64,000 nucleotides of DNA from the NCBI RefSeq assembly GCF_023716465.1, contig NZ_CP092415.1, positions 2,271,501 through 2,335,500 on the forward strand. The letters are read 5' to 3'. A model generated the notes under the pieces. That model was not told where the DNA came from, searched no databases, and saw only the letters and a list, made by a program, of their open reading frames with translations. Within the stretch, counting starts at the first letter, position 1; every line of letters begins with the position of its first letter. A program made the translations under genes and the position numbers. Shown here one piece after another: positions 43,480 to 52,932 of the stretch. Source of the stretch: Flagellimonas marinaquae (GTDB lineage: Bacteria; Bacteroidota; Bacteroidia; Flavobacteriales; Flavobacteriaceae).

Positions 43480-44163
43480 ATGCGAATAGTTTTGGCAGTT
43501 TTTCTGTGCTGTGTGATCAAAGTGAGCGCGCAAACCTACGAGATAGGGGTGTTTGCCGGCGGGGCCAATATGATAGGGGATGTGGGAAGGACCAATTATA
43601 TCTTACCATCGGGACCTGCATTTGGCGGAATATTTAAATGGAACAAGGGCAAGCGCTATGCATGGCGTGGCAGTATACTTTATGGTAGTGTTACGGCTGA
43701 TGACACTAAATCCAGTATGGAATCCAGACAACAAAGAGGGTATAAAGTGGATAATTCCATTTTGGAGTTCTCTGCCGGACTGGAAATAAACTTTGTGGAA
43801 TACAACCTGCACAAGCTCGGACCGGCCTTTACACCATACCTTTACACAGGTTTTACTTACTTCAGGTACGATTTTAATTATATTGATGCCCTTCAAATGC
43901 AGGATATTAACCAAAAAGACGGTAGTTTTGCAATTCCAATGACGGTTGGGGCCAAGTATCGTTTAAATCAGTTTTTGATTCTTGGAGCAGAGATCGGGGC
44001 CAGATACACCTTTACGGATAATTTGGACGCTAGTAACCCGGAGGGCTCCAATTTTGAACAGTTCCGTTTTGGGAATATATTGAGCGATGACTGGTACGTT
44101 TTTACAGGTATAACCTTAACGTATACCTTTGGACGTAAACCTTGCCAGGATTGTTTTCAATAA
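43480..44163 (+). CDS. DUF6089 family outer-membrane beta-barrel protein
   Basis: The start is set at ATG 43480 (MRIVLAVFLCCVIKVSAQ); a TTG at 43471 is less likely. The 227-residue product has a signal peptide, then EIGVFAGGANMIGDVGRTNYI and amphipathic strands ending in VFTGITLTYTFG. This is DUF6089, commonly found directly before uppS and bamA in this phylum. Its work is unknown, but the location points to envelope biogenesis. uppS starts one base after its stop. Confidence 0.9.
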   Translation: MRIVLAVFLCCVIKVSAQTYEIGVFAGGANMIGDVGRTNYILPSGPAFGGIFKWNKGKRYAWRGSILYGSVTADDTKSSMESRQQRGYKVDNSILEFSAGLEINFVEYNLHKLGPAFTPYLYTGFTYFRYDFNYIDALQMQDINQKDGSFAIPMTVGAKYRLNQFLILGAEIGARYTFTDNLDASNPEGSNFEQFRFGNILSDDWYVFTGITLTYTFGRKPCQDCFQ

Positions 44164-44164
44164 A

Positions 44165-44905
44165 ATGTACACACTAGAAGAAGTAGACAAAGATAAACTG
44201 CCGCAACATGTTGCCATTATAATGGATGGTAACGGCAGATGGGCAAAACAACGGGGAAAGCTCCGTATGTTCGGGCACGAGAATGGTGTTGATGCTGTAA
44301 ACCAGGCCGTTGAGAATTGTGCCAAACTCAAGATACCTTACCTTACCCTATATGCTTTTTCCACCGAAAATTGGAACCGCCCTAAAACAGAGGTCGATAC
44401 CTTGATGCGACTTTTGGTCAATGCCCTTAAAAAAGAACTAAAGACCTTGACCAAGCACAATATAAGGTTAAAGGCCATAGGTAAGATCGACACACTGCCC
44501 AAAAAAGTCTATAAAGAACTTACGGAGGTAATGTCCAAAACTGAAAACAATACGGGGATGACCCTTACGTTGGCATTGAGCTATGGCTCTAGGGAAGAGA
44601 TAAAAACAGCTGTGCAAGAAATAGCGGTCAAAGTTAAAAATAACATAATTTCCCCTGAAAATATTGATGAAACAGTTATAAATACACATCTTTACACGCA
44701 CTTTTTGCCTGATGTAGACCTACTTATACGCACAAGCGGCGAATGTAGGATAAGTAATTTTTTACTTTGGCAAATAGCATACGCCGAATTATATTTTATT
44801 GATGTATTTTGGCCCGACTTTAGAGAAAGTCATTTGGTAGAGGCCATAATAAGTTATCAAAATAGAGAACGACGATTTGGAAAAACGAGCGAACAACTTA
44901 ACTAA
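44165..44905 (+). CDS. uppS: isoprenyl transferase (undecaprenyl pyrophosphate synthase)
   Basis: The 246-residue product starts at ATG 44165 and has IIMDGNGRWAKQRG with the catalytic Asp, the YAFSTENWNRP segment, and RTSGECRISNFLLWQ and IDVFWPDF near the C-terminus. It builds the C55 lipid carrier for peptidoglycan and surface polysaccharides. Position 6 of the RTSGE signature is Cys where Gln is frequent. It overlaps bamA by 29 bases. Confidence 0.96.
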   Translation: MYTLEEVDKDKLPQHVAIIMDGNGRWAKQRGKLRMFGHENGVDAVNQAVENCAKLKIPYLTLYAFSTENWNRPKTEVDTLMRLLVNALKKELKTLTKHNIRLKAIGKIDTLPKKVYKELTEVMSKTENNTGMTLTLALSYGSREEIKTAVQEIAVKVKNNIISPENIDETVINTHLYTHFLPDVDLLIRTSGECRISNFLLWQIAYAELYFIDVFWPDFRESHLVEAIISYQNRERRFGKTSEQLN

Positions 44906-47540
44906 GGGTATCACAAACGCTATACTTTCTACCCTTTTTATCCCCTTATTACTACTATCCACCCAGGCATTTGCCCAAGAAACCACTTTCGAGGAAGGCA
45001 AGCAATATATTTTGGGCGGACTATCGGTAACTGGATTGCAGAGTTACAACGAGCAAACCGTTAAAAGTTACACAGGGTTACGGGTAGGTCAACCCATAAA
45101 AGTTCCTGGTGACGAAATCAGTGCAGTGATCAAAAAGTTGTGGAACTTGGATTTGTTCAGCAATGTGGAAATGTTCTACACCAAAGTAGAGGATGACAAA
45201 ATATTTCTGGAACTCAATATTATGGAGCGTCCAACATTGAACAATGTCACCGTATATGGTGTCAAAAAAAGGAAGGTCGACGATATCATTGACGACACCG
45301 ACCTTAAAAAAGGTAAAAAAATTACCGAAAGCTTGATCGCAAACACGAAGAACTACCTTCAGAACAAGTACAAAAAACAAGGTTTCCTCAATGCAAAGGT
45401 AAGTATTGCCACCGCTACGGATACTACCGGGGCCAATACGCAGAACATGGTCATCAATGTAAACAAAGGCGATAAGGTTAAAATTCGCAAGATCACTTTC
45501 GATGGCAATGAGAAACTTTCCAACAAGCGACTCAAAAAATCTTTAAAAAACACTAAAAAGAAAAAGTTTTACCGTTTCTGGAAAAAGTCCAAATACATCG
45601 AAGCCGACTTTGAAGAAGACCTGTCCAATTTGGTCGACACCTATGCGGAAAGAGGGTATAGGGATGCCAGGGTGCTGTCCGACAGCTTTGTAAAGGTCGA
45701 CGAAAAGAATATAGACCTTGTGATTTCTGTCGAAGAAGGGGACAAGTATTATTTTGGGGATATCAACTTTGTGGGCAACACAGTTTATACCGATAGAATG
45801 CTGACCCAATATTTAGGTATCAAAAAAGGTGATACTTACAATGGGGTTCTGTTAAAGGAACGTATCGCAGACGATACAAAGCCAGATGCAGAGGACTTGA
45901 CCAATCTGTACCAGAACAACGGTTACCTATTTTCGAGTATTAACCCTGTTGAAGTTTCTGCAGTAAACGATACCATCGATTTTGAGATTCGAATAATAGA
46001 AGGAAAGGAAACATTCTTGGACCACGTTACGGTTTCTGGAAACGACAAGACCAATGACCACGTTATTTTTAGGGAAATCCGAACCAGGCCTGGTCAAAAA
46101 TACAGCAAGGCCAATATTGTTAGAACCATTCGCGAATTGGGCCAACTCGGTTTTTTCGATGCAGAGCAGATCGTGCCGGACATTATCAATCCCAACCCTA
46201 ACGAAGGAACTGTGGATGTAAACTATAGCTTGGTGGAATCCGGATCCAGCCAAATTGAACTCCAAGGTGGTTTTGGGGGTGGAGGTTTTATAGGGACCCT
46301 TGGGCTTTCCTTCAGTAATTTTTCCTTAAAGAATATTTTTAACAAAGAGGCCTATCAGCCAGTTCCCATGGGAGATGGTCAAACATTTGCTCTGCGTTTA
46401 CAGGCGAGTAGAACTTTCCGGGTATATAGTTTAAACTTCTCGGAGCCATGGTTGGGGGGCAAAAAACCGGTCCGATTTAATTTATCGCTATCCAGGACCC
46501 AACAATTTGCGACCGGGTTCGATCAAAATGGAAGATTGGATGTGGATAAATCCCGTGGATTTGCCATTACAGGGGTATCTGCTGGTTTGGCAAAAAGAGT
46601 GCAATGGCCAGATGACTTTTTTACTATTTCACATTCCTTGAGTTATCAGTTGTACGACTTTAACGATTATAATAGTGGACTGTTCAATTTTGGTAATGGT
46701 AACTCCAATTCGCTGAGTTATACCTTTGGTATTTCAAGGAGTTCCCAGGGGCCAAGTAGAATTTTCCCGATGACAGGTTCAAACTTCGAACTAACGGCCA
46801 AGTTTACTCCGCCATACTCTTTGTTCAGTAATAAGGACTACGGTCAATTAAAAGATGATATCGACAATACCCTTGAGCGGTTGGATGAATTACAAAATTC
46901 CACAGATGCGGAAGAAATATTGGAGCGTGAGCAATTGGCAGAGGATTTGGAACGATTTGAAGAAGAGCGCTTTAAATTGTTGGAATATTACAAAATCAAG
47001 TTCAAAGGCGATTGGTACACCACCCTTGTAGATAAATTGGTTTTGCGTACCAATGCCGAGTTTGGCTTTTTAGGAGCTTACAATCACGATATAGGAGATG
47101 TGCCATTTGAGCGTTTCTACGTAGGTGGTGATGGTCTAGGAAACTTTACTTTGGACGGTAGGGACGTGGTGCAGTTGCGAGGTTATGAAAACCAATCGCT
47201 CACACCATATATTCCAAATGCCATAACCGGAAATCTTGAGCAGGACGGGGGTACCATTTATAATAAATTCTCCCTGGAGATGAGATATCCGCTAACTTTA
47301 AAGCCTTCTGCATCCATTTATGCACTATCATTTTTAGAAGCTGGTAACGCTTTCAACAATTTTAATGACTATAATCCGTTTGAGTTAAAAAGATCTGCCG
47401 GAGTGGGGCTACGTATTTTTATGCCGGCATTCGGTCTCTTGGGAATAGATTTTGGTTACGGTTTCGATAGCGATGCTCGTCCAGGATCTGTAGGGCCAAG
47501 TGGCTGGCAAACGCACTTCATCATCGGGCAGCAGTTTTAA
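44877..47540 (+). CDS. bamA: outer-membrane assembly factor BamA
   Basis: No ATG precedes the signal peptide; the likely start is TTG 44877, inside the end of uppS. The product is about 887 residues with a signal peptide (LSTLFIPLLLLSTQAFAQ) and five POTRA domains (about 35-440). A 16-strand barrel begins near the glycine-rich GGFGGGGFIGTLGLSFSNFSLKNIF motif and ends in a terminal aromatic, HFIIGQQF. An Asp/Glu-rich insert (about 660-700) sits in an extracellular or periplasmic loop. It inserts outer-membrane proteins; the following OmpH/Skp genes serve the same pathway. Confidence 0.95.
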   Translation: MEKRANNLTKGITNAILSTLFIPLLLLSTQAFAQETTFEEGKQYILGGLSVTGLQSYNEQTVKSYTGLRVGQPIKVPGDEISAVIKKLWNLDLFSNVEMFYTKVEDDKIFLELNIMERPTLNNVTVYGVKKRKVDDIIDDTDLKKGKKITESLIANTKNYLQNKYKKQGFLNAKVSIATATDTTGANTQNMVINVNKGDKVKIRKITFDGNEKLSNKRLKKSLKNTKKKKFYRFWKKSKYIEADFEEDLSNLVDTYAERGYRDARVLSDSFVKVDEKNIDLVISVEEGDKYYFGDINFVGNTVYTDRMLTQYLGIKKGDTYNGVLLKERIADDTKPDAEDLTNLYQNNGYLFSSINPVEVSAVNDTIDFEIRIIEGKETFLDHVTVSGNDKTNDHVIFREIRTRPGQKYSKANIVRTIRELGQLGFFDAEQIVPDIINPNPNEGTVDVNYSLVESGSSQIELQGGFGGGGFIGTLGLSFSNFSLKNIFNKEAYQPVPMGDGQTFALRLQASRTFRVYSLNFSEPWLGGKKPVRFNLSLSRTQQFATGFDQNGRLDVDKSRGFAITGVSAGLAKRVQWPDDFFTISHSLSYQLYDFNDYNSGLFNFGNGNSNSLSYTFGISRSSQGPSRIFPMTGSNFELTAKFTPPYSLFSNKDYGQLKDDIDNTLERLDELQNSTDAEEILEREQLAEDLERFEEERFKLLEYYKIKFKGDWYTTLVDKLVLRTNAEFGFLGAYNHDIGDVPFERFYVGGDGLGNFTLDGRDVVQLRGYENQSLTPYIPNAITGNLEQDGGTIYNKFSLEMRYPLTLKPSASIYALSFLEAGNAFNNFNDYNPFELKRSAGVGLRIFMPAFGLLGIDFGYGFDSDARPGSVGPSGWQTHFIIGQQF

Positions 47541-47638
47541 TCAGTGGAAAATTGTGTATTGCTAATTTGTAAATAACTCATATTTAATTAATTAGTAATT
47601 TTGGCACGATATTTTCTATGTAAAATGCGGAATCAAAG

Positions 47639-48460
47639 ATGAATACCAAAGTTCTTTTATCACTAGTTGTTTTAATGTCCTCCTTGTATGGATTTTCCCA
47701 AAGGGGTGTTCGCATTGGGTATGTGGATATGGAGTATATCCTAGAAAATGTGGAAGAGTATAGGGACGCAACACAACAATTAAATGCCAAAGCTCAAAAG
47801 TGGAAGCAAGAAATTGAACTGAAGCAAAGTGTTGTCGACCAAATGAAGAAAGATCTAATGGCGGAAAAAGTGCTTCTTACCGATGAGTTGGTCCTTGAGC
47901 GTGAAGAAGAAATCCAAATTTTGGAAAAAGAAATGTTGGATTACCAACAAGACCGATTTGGGCCACAAGGAGATTTGGTGTTGCAAAAACAATTGCTGAT
48001 CCAACCTATACAAGACCAAGTTTTTAATGAAGTACAAAAAATAGGTGCTAATAAAAGATACGATTTTATTTTTGATAAATCAGCAGATGTTGTAATGTTG
48101 TATTCCGAAAAACGGCACGATATCAGTGATTTGGTTTTAAGGGAAATAGGGCGCACAAGAAAAATAAGCGCTTCCAATAAAAAGCAACAAGAACAAAGCC
48201 GTTTGGAGCAGTTCAAGGAAGAAGAGGACAAGATCAGCGATGCCCTAAAAGAAAGACAGGAAAATGCTGCGCAAGCTTTGGAAGAAAAAGAAAAGGCAGC
48301 AGAAGAACGAAGAGAGGAAAAGCTAAAGGAACGCGAAGAGCGCAAAAAGGCATACGAAGAACGAAGAAAAAAATTATTGGAAGAGCGCGAGGCCAAACGC
48401 AAAGCTAAATTGGAAGAGCGAAAAAAAGCGCAAGAACAACAAAAGGATTCAATAGGATAG
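47639..48460 (+). CDS. OmpH/Skp family periplasmic chaperone, long form
   Basis: The 273-residue product has a signal peptide (MSSLYGFSQ region) followed by RIGYVDMEYILENV, the Skp start, and two long helices. Unlike the next gene it carries an extra C-terminal 90-residue stretch of Glu/Lys/Arg-rich repeats (EERREEKLKEREERKKAYEE in form), a very charged coiled coil. Skp-type trimers hold unfolded outer-membrane proteins and hand them to BamA. The highly charged tail is unusual in length. Confidence 0.9.
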   Translation: MNTKVLLSLVVLMSSLYGFSQRGVRIGYVDMEYILENVEEYRDATQQLNAKAQKWKQEIELKQSVVDQMKKDLMAEKVLLTDELVLEREEEIQILEKEMLDYQQDRFGPQGDLVLQKQLLIQPIQDQVFNEVQKIGANKRYDFIFDKSADVVMLYSEKRHDISDLVLREIGRTRKISASNKKQQEQSRLEQFKEEEDKISDALKERQENAAQALEEKEKAAEERREEKLKEREERKKAYEERRKKLLEEREAKRKAKLEERKKAQEQQKDSIG

Positions 48461-48510
48461 TTTTATATTGAAACACTAAATTTTAAGTCAAAATAGTAAC
48501 GTAGAGAATC

Positions 48511-49020
48511 ATGAAAAATGTAAAAAGAATCGCTGTGGCCCTAGTATTGTTTGTTGCGGCTACGGGTTTTGTAAACGCACAGAGCAAAGTTGCACATATC
48601 AATGTTCAGCAACTATTGTCTGACATGCCAGAGATGAAAGCTGCACAAGCTGAGTTGAAGAAATTACAGGAAACCTATAGAGCGGATATCCAAAGCTCAA
48701 TGACAGAGCTTCAAAACAAGTATACCCAATACCAAAACGAAGCAACGTCCAAAACAAGAGAAGAAAACGAGCAAAGAGCAGTAGAGCTTCAAGGTTTTGA
48801 AAAAAATATTCAGGAAGCGGAACAAGCAGCTATGCAAGAAATGCAAAAAAAGCAACAAGAGTTGTTCTCACCAATCTCCGAAAAGGCAAAAGCAGCTATC
48901 GAAAAAGTGGCAGCAGCACAAGGTTACGACTATGTAATCGATGCAAGCCCAGGATTGAGCCTTATCGTGGCCAAAGGAAAAGACCTGTTGCCAGAAGTTA
49001 AGAAAGAACTTGGTTTCTAA
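48511..49020 (+). CDS. OmpH/Skp family periplasmic chaperone
   Basis: The 169-residue product has a signal peptide (ALVLFVAATGFVNAQ), then KVAHINVQQLLSDMPEMKAAQAEL. Long helices follow and AAAQGYDYVIDASPGLSLIVAKG closes the body domain. This is the standard Skp layout and length. It is a paralogue of the preceding gene, 50 bases apart, and a strong terminator follows, closing the uppS-bamA-skp unit. Confidence 0.95.
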   Translation: MKNVKRIAVALVLFVAATGFVNAQSKVAHINVQQLLSDMPEMKAAQAELKKLQETYRADIQSSMTELQNKYTQYQNEATSKTREENEQRAVELQGFEKNIQEAEQAAMQEMQKKQQELFSPISEKAKAAIEKVAAAQGYDYVIDASPGLSLIVAKGKDLLPEVKKELGF

Positions 49021-49040
49021 ACCATATCTAAGATTACGTA

Positions 49041-49070
49041 AAAAAACCGCTTTTATTAAAGCGGTTTTTT
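49041..49070 (+). terminator. terminator of the bamA-skp operon
   Basis: AAAAAACCGCTTT pairs with AAAGCGGTTTTTT; seven T follow, 20 bases after the second OmpH/Skp gene. Confidence 0.9.
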
Positions 49071-49104
49071 TATGCCATAAAATTTTTAGATACTATTTTT
49101 AATC

Positions 49105-49884
49105 ATGCCAAAACCAATAGGAATATTCGATTCGGGAGTAGGGGGGACCTCCATTTGGAAGGAAGTTGCAAAAATGTTGCCGCACGAGCATACCATCTAT
49201 CTGGCCGACAGCGCCAATGCCCCGTATGGAGAAAAGTCAAAAGAAGAGATTTTACGGCTCAGTATTAAAAATACCGAATATTTGGTCCAGAGTGGTTGTA
49301 AAATCATCATAGTAGCCTGTAATACCGCTACAACGAACGCAATTGATCATCTACGTTCCCATTACTCAGTACCTTTTATAGGCATAGAACCGGCAATCAA
49401 ACCTGCGGCACTACAGACGAAAACAAAAAAAGTGGGTGTATTGGCCACTAAAGGAACGCTCTCCAGTCGCTTGTTCCACAATACTTCCAAACTTTTCGCC
49501 GAGGGCATAACCGTTTTCGAGCAAGAGGGAAAAGGATTGGTAGAGCTAATAGAGGCCGGTAAAATTGATACAGAAGAAATGAGGAACCTCTTGTCAATGC
49601 TTCTTGAACCTATGCTAGAGGAGAATATGGATTGTTTGGTGCTAGGGTGTACACACTATCCTTATCTTGTTCCTGTTTTAAAGGAAATATTGCCAAACAA
49701 TGTAAATATCATAGATTCAGGCGAAGCCGTGGCTCGTCAAACCAAAACAATCTTGGAGCAGAAAAACTTGCAGACCAAGGTAAATGATAATCCTGAACAT
49801 ATTTTTTATACCAATGGCGATGTAACGGTTTTAAAAGACCTAATAGATAGCCCCAACGCTAAAGTCTCCTATCTTGATTTTTAA
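49105..49884 (+). CDS. murI: glutamate racemase
   Basis: The 259-residue product has IGIFDSGVGGTSIW with the catalytic-site Asp/Ser, the first catalytic Cys in VACNTATTNAI and the second in LVLGCTHYPYL. It makes D-glutamate for peptidoglycan. It stands alone after the skp terminator and converges on folA 3 bases away, which fits the envelope block to its left. Confidence 0.96.
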   Translation: MPKPIGIFDSGVGGTSIWKEVAKMLPHEHTIYLADSANAPYGEKSKEEILRLSIKNTEYLVQSGCKIIIVACNTATTNAIDHLRSHYSVPFIGIEPAIKPAALQTKTKKVGVLATKGTLSSRLFHNTSKLFAEGITVFEQEGKGLVELIEAGKIDTEEMRNLLSMLLEPMLEENMDCLVLGCTHYPYLVPVLKEILPNNVNIIDSGEAVARQTKTILEQKNLQTKVNDNPEHIFYTNGDVTVLKDLIDSPNAKVSYLDF

Positions 49885-49887
49885 TCC

Positions 49888-50379
49888 CTATTTTCTACGG
49901 TAGGTCAAATAAGTGAAATCATATTGGTGCCTGTCGTCCTTTGGGTGGTATTCTTCCTTTACGAGCTCCCATTGGTCCTCATTTATTTCAGGAAAAAAAG
50001 CATCAGCTTCAAACTTGCCGTGCACCCGTGTCAATTCAATATCCGTGGCAATGGTCATGCACTGCTTGTAAATTTTTCCACCACCAATTATAAAAGCGGT
50101 CTCGTTATCATCTACTAAATCGATCGCTTCGCTAATGGAATGTACCACGGTACATTGGAATTTTGGAACGTAGTCCTCGTCCCGGGTAATGGCAATGTGC
50201 GTTCGGTTGGGCAAAGGCTTGGGGAAGCTCTCCAAGGTTTTTCGCCCCATAATGATCTTGTGTCCGGAAGTCAAGGCTTTAAATCGCTTAAAATCATCGG
50301 GCAAATGCCAAACTAGATCGTTGTCCTTGCCCAAAGCATTGTTTTCTGCGGCCGCAGCAATGATGATCAATTTTTTCAC
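49888..50379 (-). CDS. folA: dihydrofolate reductase
   Basis: The 163-residue product has the DHFR start IIAAAAENNALGKDNDLVWHLPDD (in parts), the cofactor segment HKIIMGRKTLESFP and the FIIGGGKIYKQ motif. It regenerates tetrahydrofolate consumed by thymidylate synthase, whose gene is 3.5 kb away. Its start overlaps the 2TM gene stop by 4 bases, so the two are translationally coupled. Confidence 0.96.
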   Translation of the reverse strand: MKKLIIIAAAAENNALGKDNDLVWHLPDDFKRFKALTSGHKIIMGRKTLESFPKPLPNRTHIAITRDEDYVPKFQCTVVHSISEAIDLVDDNETAFIIGGGKIYKQCMTIATDIELTRVHGKFEADAFFPEINEDQWELVKEEYHPKDDRHQYDFTYLTYRRK

Positions 50380-50768
50380 TGATCTTTTTTTTTATTGATT
50401 TTGGAAAGGGGAAAATCGGTTTCTATTTCCTTTTGAAGTTCGCTTATTCGTTTTTTCTGAAGCTCCACCAGTCGTTCACGTTGGGATCGCTCCCAATCCT
50501 GCCCCATAAATTTATGTGTTACAAACACCTTAAAAGTGTGCATAGCGACCAAAAAGGTCCATATACAGATCAGCCAAATGGACCAATCGTAGGCAACACC
50601 ATATTTTAAAACTTTGTTGGCAATGATCAAGAAAATACTGCCGATCAGAAATATGACCACATGGGAGTACAACCTCTTCTTCTGTTTTATACGTTTTTGG
50701 GCATTTTCCAGAAGTTGGTGCTGTTCCAAATCTATTTCAGGCTTTTTCTTTTTACCAAATGACAACAT
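50376..50768 (-). CDS. 2TM-domain membrane protein
   Basis: The start is set at ATG 50768 (MLSFGKKKKPEI). The 130-residue product has a charged N-terminus, two close membrane segments (VVIFLIGSIFLIIANKVL and WLICIWTFLVAMHTFKVF) and a charged helical tail. The pattern HTFKVFVTHKFMGQDWER is that of the 2TM family, of unknown function, sometimes near histidine kinases. It is coupled to folA. Confidence 0.85.
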   Translation of the reverse strand: MLSFGKKKKPEIDLEQHQLLENAQKRIKQKKRLYSHVVIFLIGSIFLIIANKVLKYGVAYDWSIWLICIWTFLVAMHTFKVFVTHKFMGQDWERSQRERLVELQKKRISELQKEIETDFPLSKINKKKDQ

Positions 50769-50822
50769 GGAATGGCTATCTTTATGGACAAAGATAATTG
50801 AATTGTTTCCAAAAATCCCGAC

Positions 50823-51908
50823 ATGCAAAAGCTAAGAAAAAAATTTCCAGTACTCAACCAGTGCATATATGCAAATACCGCAGCGACCGGTTTATTGAAT
50901 GAGGATTTAATGGAGTGGCGACAAGGGCACGACCTTGATTACTTGATCGGGGGCAGTGAGATGAAAATGAACGGGTTTATGCATATGCCGGAAATAAAGA
51001 GAACTGTGGGCAAATTTTTTAGTTGCCGACCAGAAAACGTGGCCTTGGTACCCAATTTTAGTTTAGGGATCAATCTTTTGTTGGAAGGGCTCCCCAAGAA
51101 CAAAAACATATTGCTTGTTAACAATGATTACCCTAGTCTTAATTGGCCTTTCGAGACACGAAATTTTAAGAGAACGTATGTGGATGCCGATGAAAATTTG
51201 GAAGAAAATATCCGTGGGCAGCTTAGAAAAGGGGGATTTGATGTATTGGCAATGAGTTTGGTGCAATGGCTCAATGGACTCCAAATAAATATGGAATTTT
51301 TAAAAGACCTAAAAAAAGAATTTCCCGACCTTGTTATTATTGCAGATGGTACGCAGTACTGTGGAACACAACCCTTCGATTTTGAAGCTTCGGGTATCGA
51401 TATTTTGGGGGCAAGTGCCTACAAATGGCTTTTGGCCGGGTATGGCAATGGCTTCTTTTTGGTCAAGGATGCGGTAAAAGATCATTTCGAACTAAACGGT
51501 ATCGGAAACGGGTCGGTGGATAACGATGCATCCAAACGAAATAATATCGGGTTTTGTAAGCATTTGGAACCGGGTCATCTGGATTCCCTCAACTTTGGAA
51601 GCTTGGAATTTGCGATCAAGTTTCTGGATGAAATAGGTTTGGACAATATTCAGTCTCAGTTAAAAAAGTTGTCCCGCCGGGCCCTTGCAGTTTTTAACGA
51701 ATTGAATTTGTTGGAAGATAAGATCGTAAATCGGGAGCAACACAGTACCATTTTCAATATTAGGGGCGGAGACGAACTCTTCCATAAACTTACCAAGGAA
51801 AATATTGTGGCATCGCCCAGGGGAGGTGGTATTCGACTGAGCTTCCATTTTTACAATACCGTGGAAGAGGTGGATAGGATTGCCGCACTATTAAAACAAT
51901 GGACGTAA
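50823..51908 (+). CDS. class V aminotransferase / cysteine desulfurase-like enzyme
   Basis: The 361-residue product has a PLP-type fold I: IIADGTQYCGTQPFDF for the cofactor ring and the Schiff-base Lys in GASAYKWLLAGYGNGFF. Near the C-terminus is VASPRGGGIRLSFHFYNTVEEVD. It resembles the NifS/SufS group, but the active-site Cys loop is not recognisable, so an aminotransferase or lyase on another substrate is as likely. It diverges from the 2TM gene. Confidence 0.9.
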   Translation: MQKLRKKFPVLNQCIYANTAATGLLNEDLMEWRQGHDLDYLIGGSEMKMNGFMHMPEIKRTVGKFFSCRPENVALVPNFSLGINLLLEGLPKNKNILLVNNDYPSLNWPFETRNFKRTYVDADENLEENIRGQLRKGGFDVLAMSLVQWLNGLQINMEFLKDLKKEFPDLVIIADGTQYCGTQPFDFEASGIDILGASAYKWLLAGYGNGFFLVKDAVKDHFELNGIGNGSVDNDASKRNNIGFCKHLEPGHLDSLNFGSLEFAIKFLDEIGLDNIQSQLKKLSRRALAVFNELNLLEDKIVNREQHSTIFNIRGGDELFHKLTKENIVASPRGGGIRLSFHFYNTVEEVDRIAALLKQWT

Positions 51909-52057
51909 GAATGTTTAATGATAAAAATCTACAGACATATTTATCAAAAGTAATCCTATTGTTAGGTAGATTTTATCAATTTGATAAATCGGTTCTAACT
52001 TATTGTAAATAAGCAGTTTTATGTATTGTTTTGTGCTTTAAATTAAACAACATTACC

Positions 52058-52354
52058 ATGGCAATTAAAAAACAATACCTTAAGAGCAAGCCAGTTTGCA
52101 AAGTTACTTTTACAGTTCCTGCGGACGAGGCAAAAACAGTTGCTGTAGTTGGGGACTTTAACAAATGGAACCCTAAAAAAAGTACTTTAAAAAAATTGAA
52201 GAACGGCACTTTTAAAGGAACGTTCGATCTACCTGTCGAAAACAGCTACGAGTTTAGATATTTAATAGACGGAAATTACACCAACGATGCCGAAGCTGAT
52301 CGTTTTCAATGGAACGATTATGCAGGTGCCGAGAATGCGGTATTGGAGATTTAA
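52058..52354 (+). CDS. CBM48 / isoamylase N-terminal (AMPK-like) domain protein
   Basis: The 98-residue product from ATG 52058 is one glycogen-binding-type beta-sandwich: KVTFTVPADEAKTVAVVGDFNKWNPKK, then GTFKGTFDLP and YEFRYLIDGNYTNDAEADRFQWNDYAGAENAVLEI (in parts). The Trp/Asn pair in FNKW and the YLIDG strand are the hallmark of AMPK-beta-like carbohydrate-binding modules. As a stand-alone small protein it may bind glycogen or regulate. No glycogen genes are near. Confidence 0.93.
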   Translation: MAIKKQYLKSKPVCKVTFTVPADEAKTVAVVGDFNKWNPKKSTLKKLKNGTFKGTFDLPVENSYEFRYLIDGNYTNDAEADRFQWNDYAGAENAVLEI

Positions 52355-52368
52355 TCAAAAAACTGTTT

Positions 52369-52402
52369 GCCATCAGTAGTGTTGAAATTACTGATGGCGA
52401 TT
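52369..52402 (+). terminator. terminator after the CBM48 gene
   Basis: GCCATCAGTA pairs perfectly with TACTGATGGC, followed by GATTTT; a weak T-run lowers certainty. Confidence 0.65.
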
Positions 52403-52509
52403 TTCTAAATTGCTACCTATCTTTTTCATGAACCTGCAATAGGGCTCCATAAACTTTTGGTATAATTTGATGGGGTGCGGAAAGGGGTTCAGCCGAACGA
52501 GCCCAAAAA

Positions 52510-52932
52510 TTACTTGGCCCAATAGTCCACTACCAAAACATCTGCAATATGCGGGCCGGCAATGTCTCCAAAGGCCACGTGGTCGGGGTGGGTAAGGTAA
52601 GTGTCACGATCGTCTTCATTGTCAAATGTCAGTAAAAAACAGTGGGTTAGGTCTTTGTTCAAGCTCTCCGGGCTGTTATTCATTCCCCATTCATAACCTT
52701 TTATTACATCTATTTTGGATGGCAGGGCATTAAAGGCCTCCTCCACTAAGTTGATGTCCTCTGCGCTCGAAGACTCCTTAAATTTGAACAAAACTACATG
52801 GCGTAACTTAGGAGCTTCGGTCTCGGTATTTTCTTCCACGGTCTTGTTCTGCTTTTCCGTTTCTTCCTTTCTGGGTTCTTCACCGCAGCTGGCAAATAGC
52901 AGTGCGGTAAAAAGAGTGATGATGGGTTTCAT
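52510..52932 (-). CDS. Dabb-family lipoprotein (stress-responsive A/B barrel)
   Basis: The 140-residue product has a lipoprotein signal (ITLFTALLFASC), an acidic-rich linker, then a Dabb domain: LRHVVLFKFKESSSAEDINLVEEAF and HCFLLTFDNEDDRDTYLTHPDHVAF with a closing VVDYWAK. Dabb domains form dimeric barrels, some of them small enzymes, but the activity here is unknown. The lipoprotein form suggests a periplasmic or surface place. Confidence 0.92.
   Translation of the reverse strand: MKPIITLFTALLFASCGEEPRKEETEKQNKTVEENTETEAPKLRHVVLFKFKESSSAEDINLVEEAFNALPSKIDVIKGYEWGMNNSPESLNKDLTHCFLLTFDNEDDRDTYLTHPDHVAFGDIAGPHIADVLVVDYWAK

Noticed and set aside
48301..48440. Sequencing artefact in the Glu/Arg/Lys-rich end of the first Skp gene
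   Set aside because: The frame stays open, codons vary, and charged tails occur in this family.
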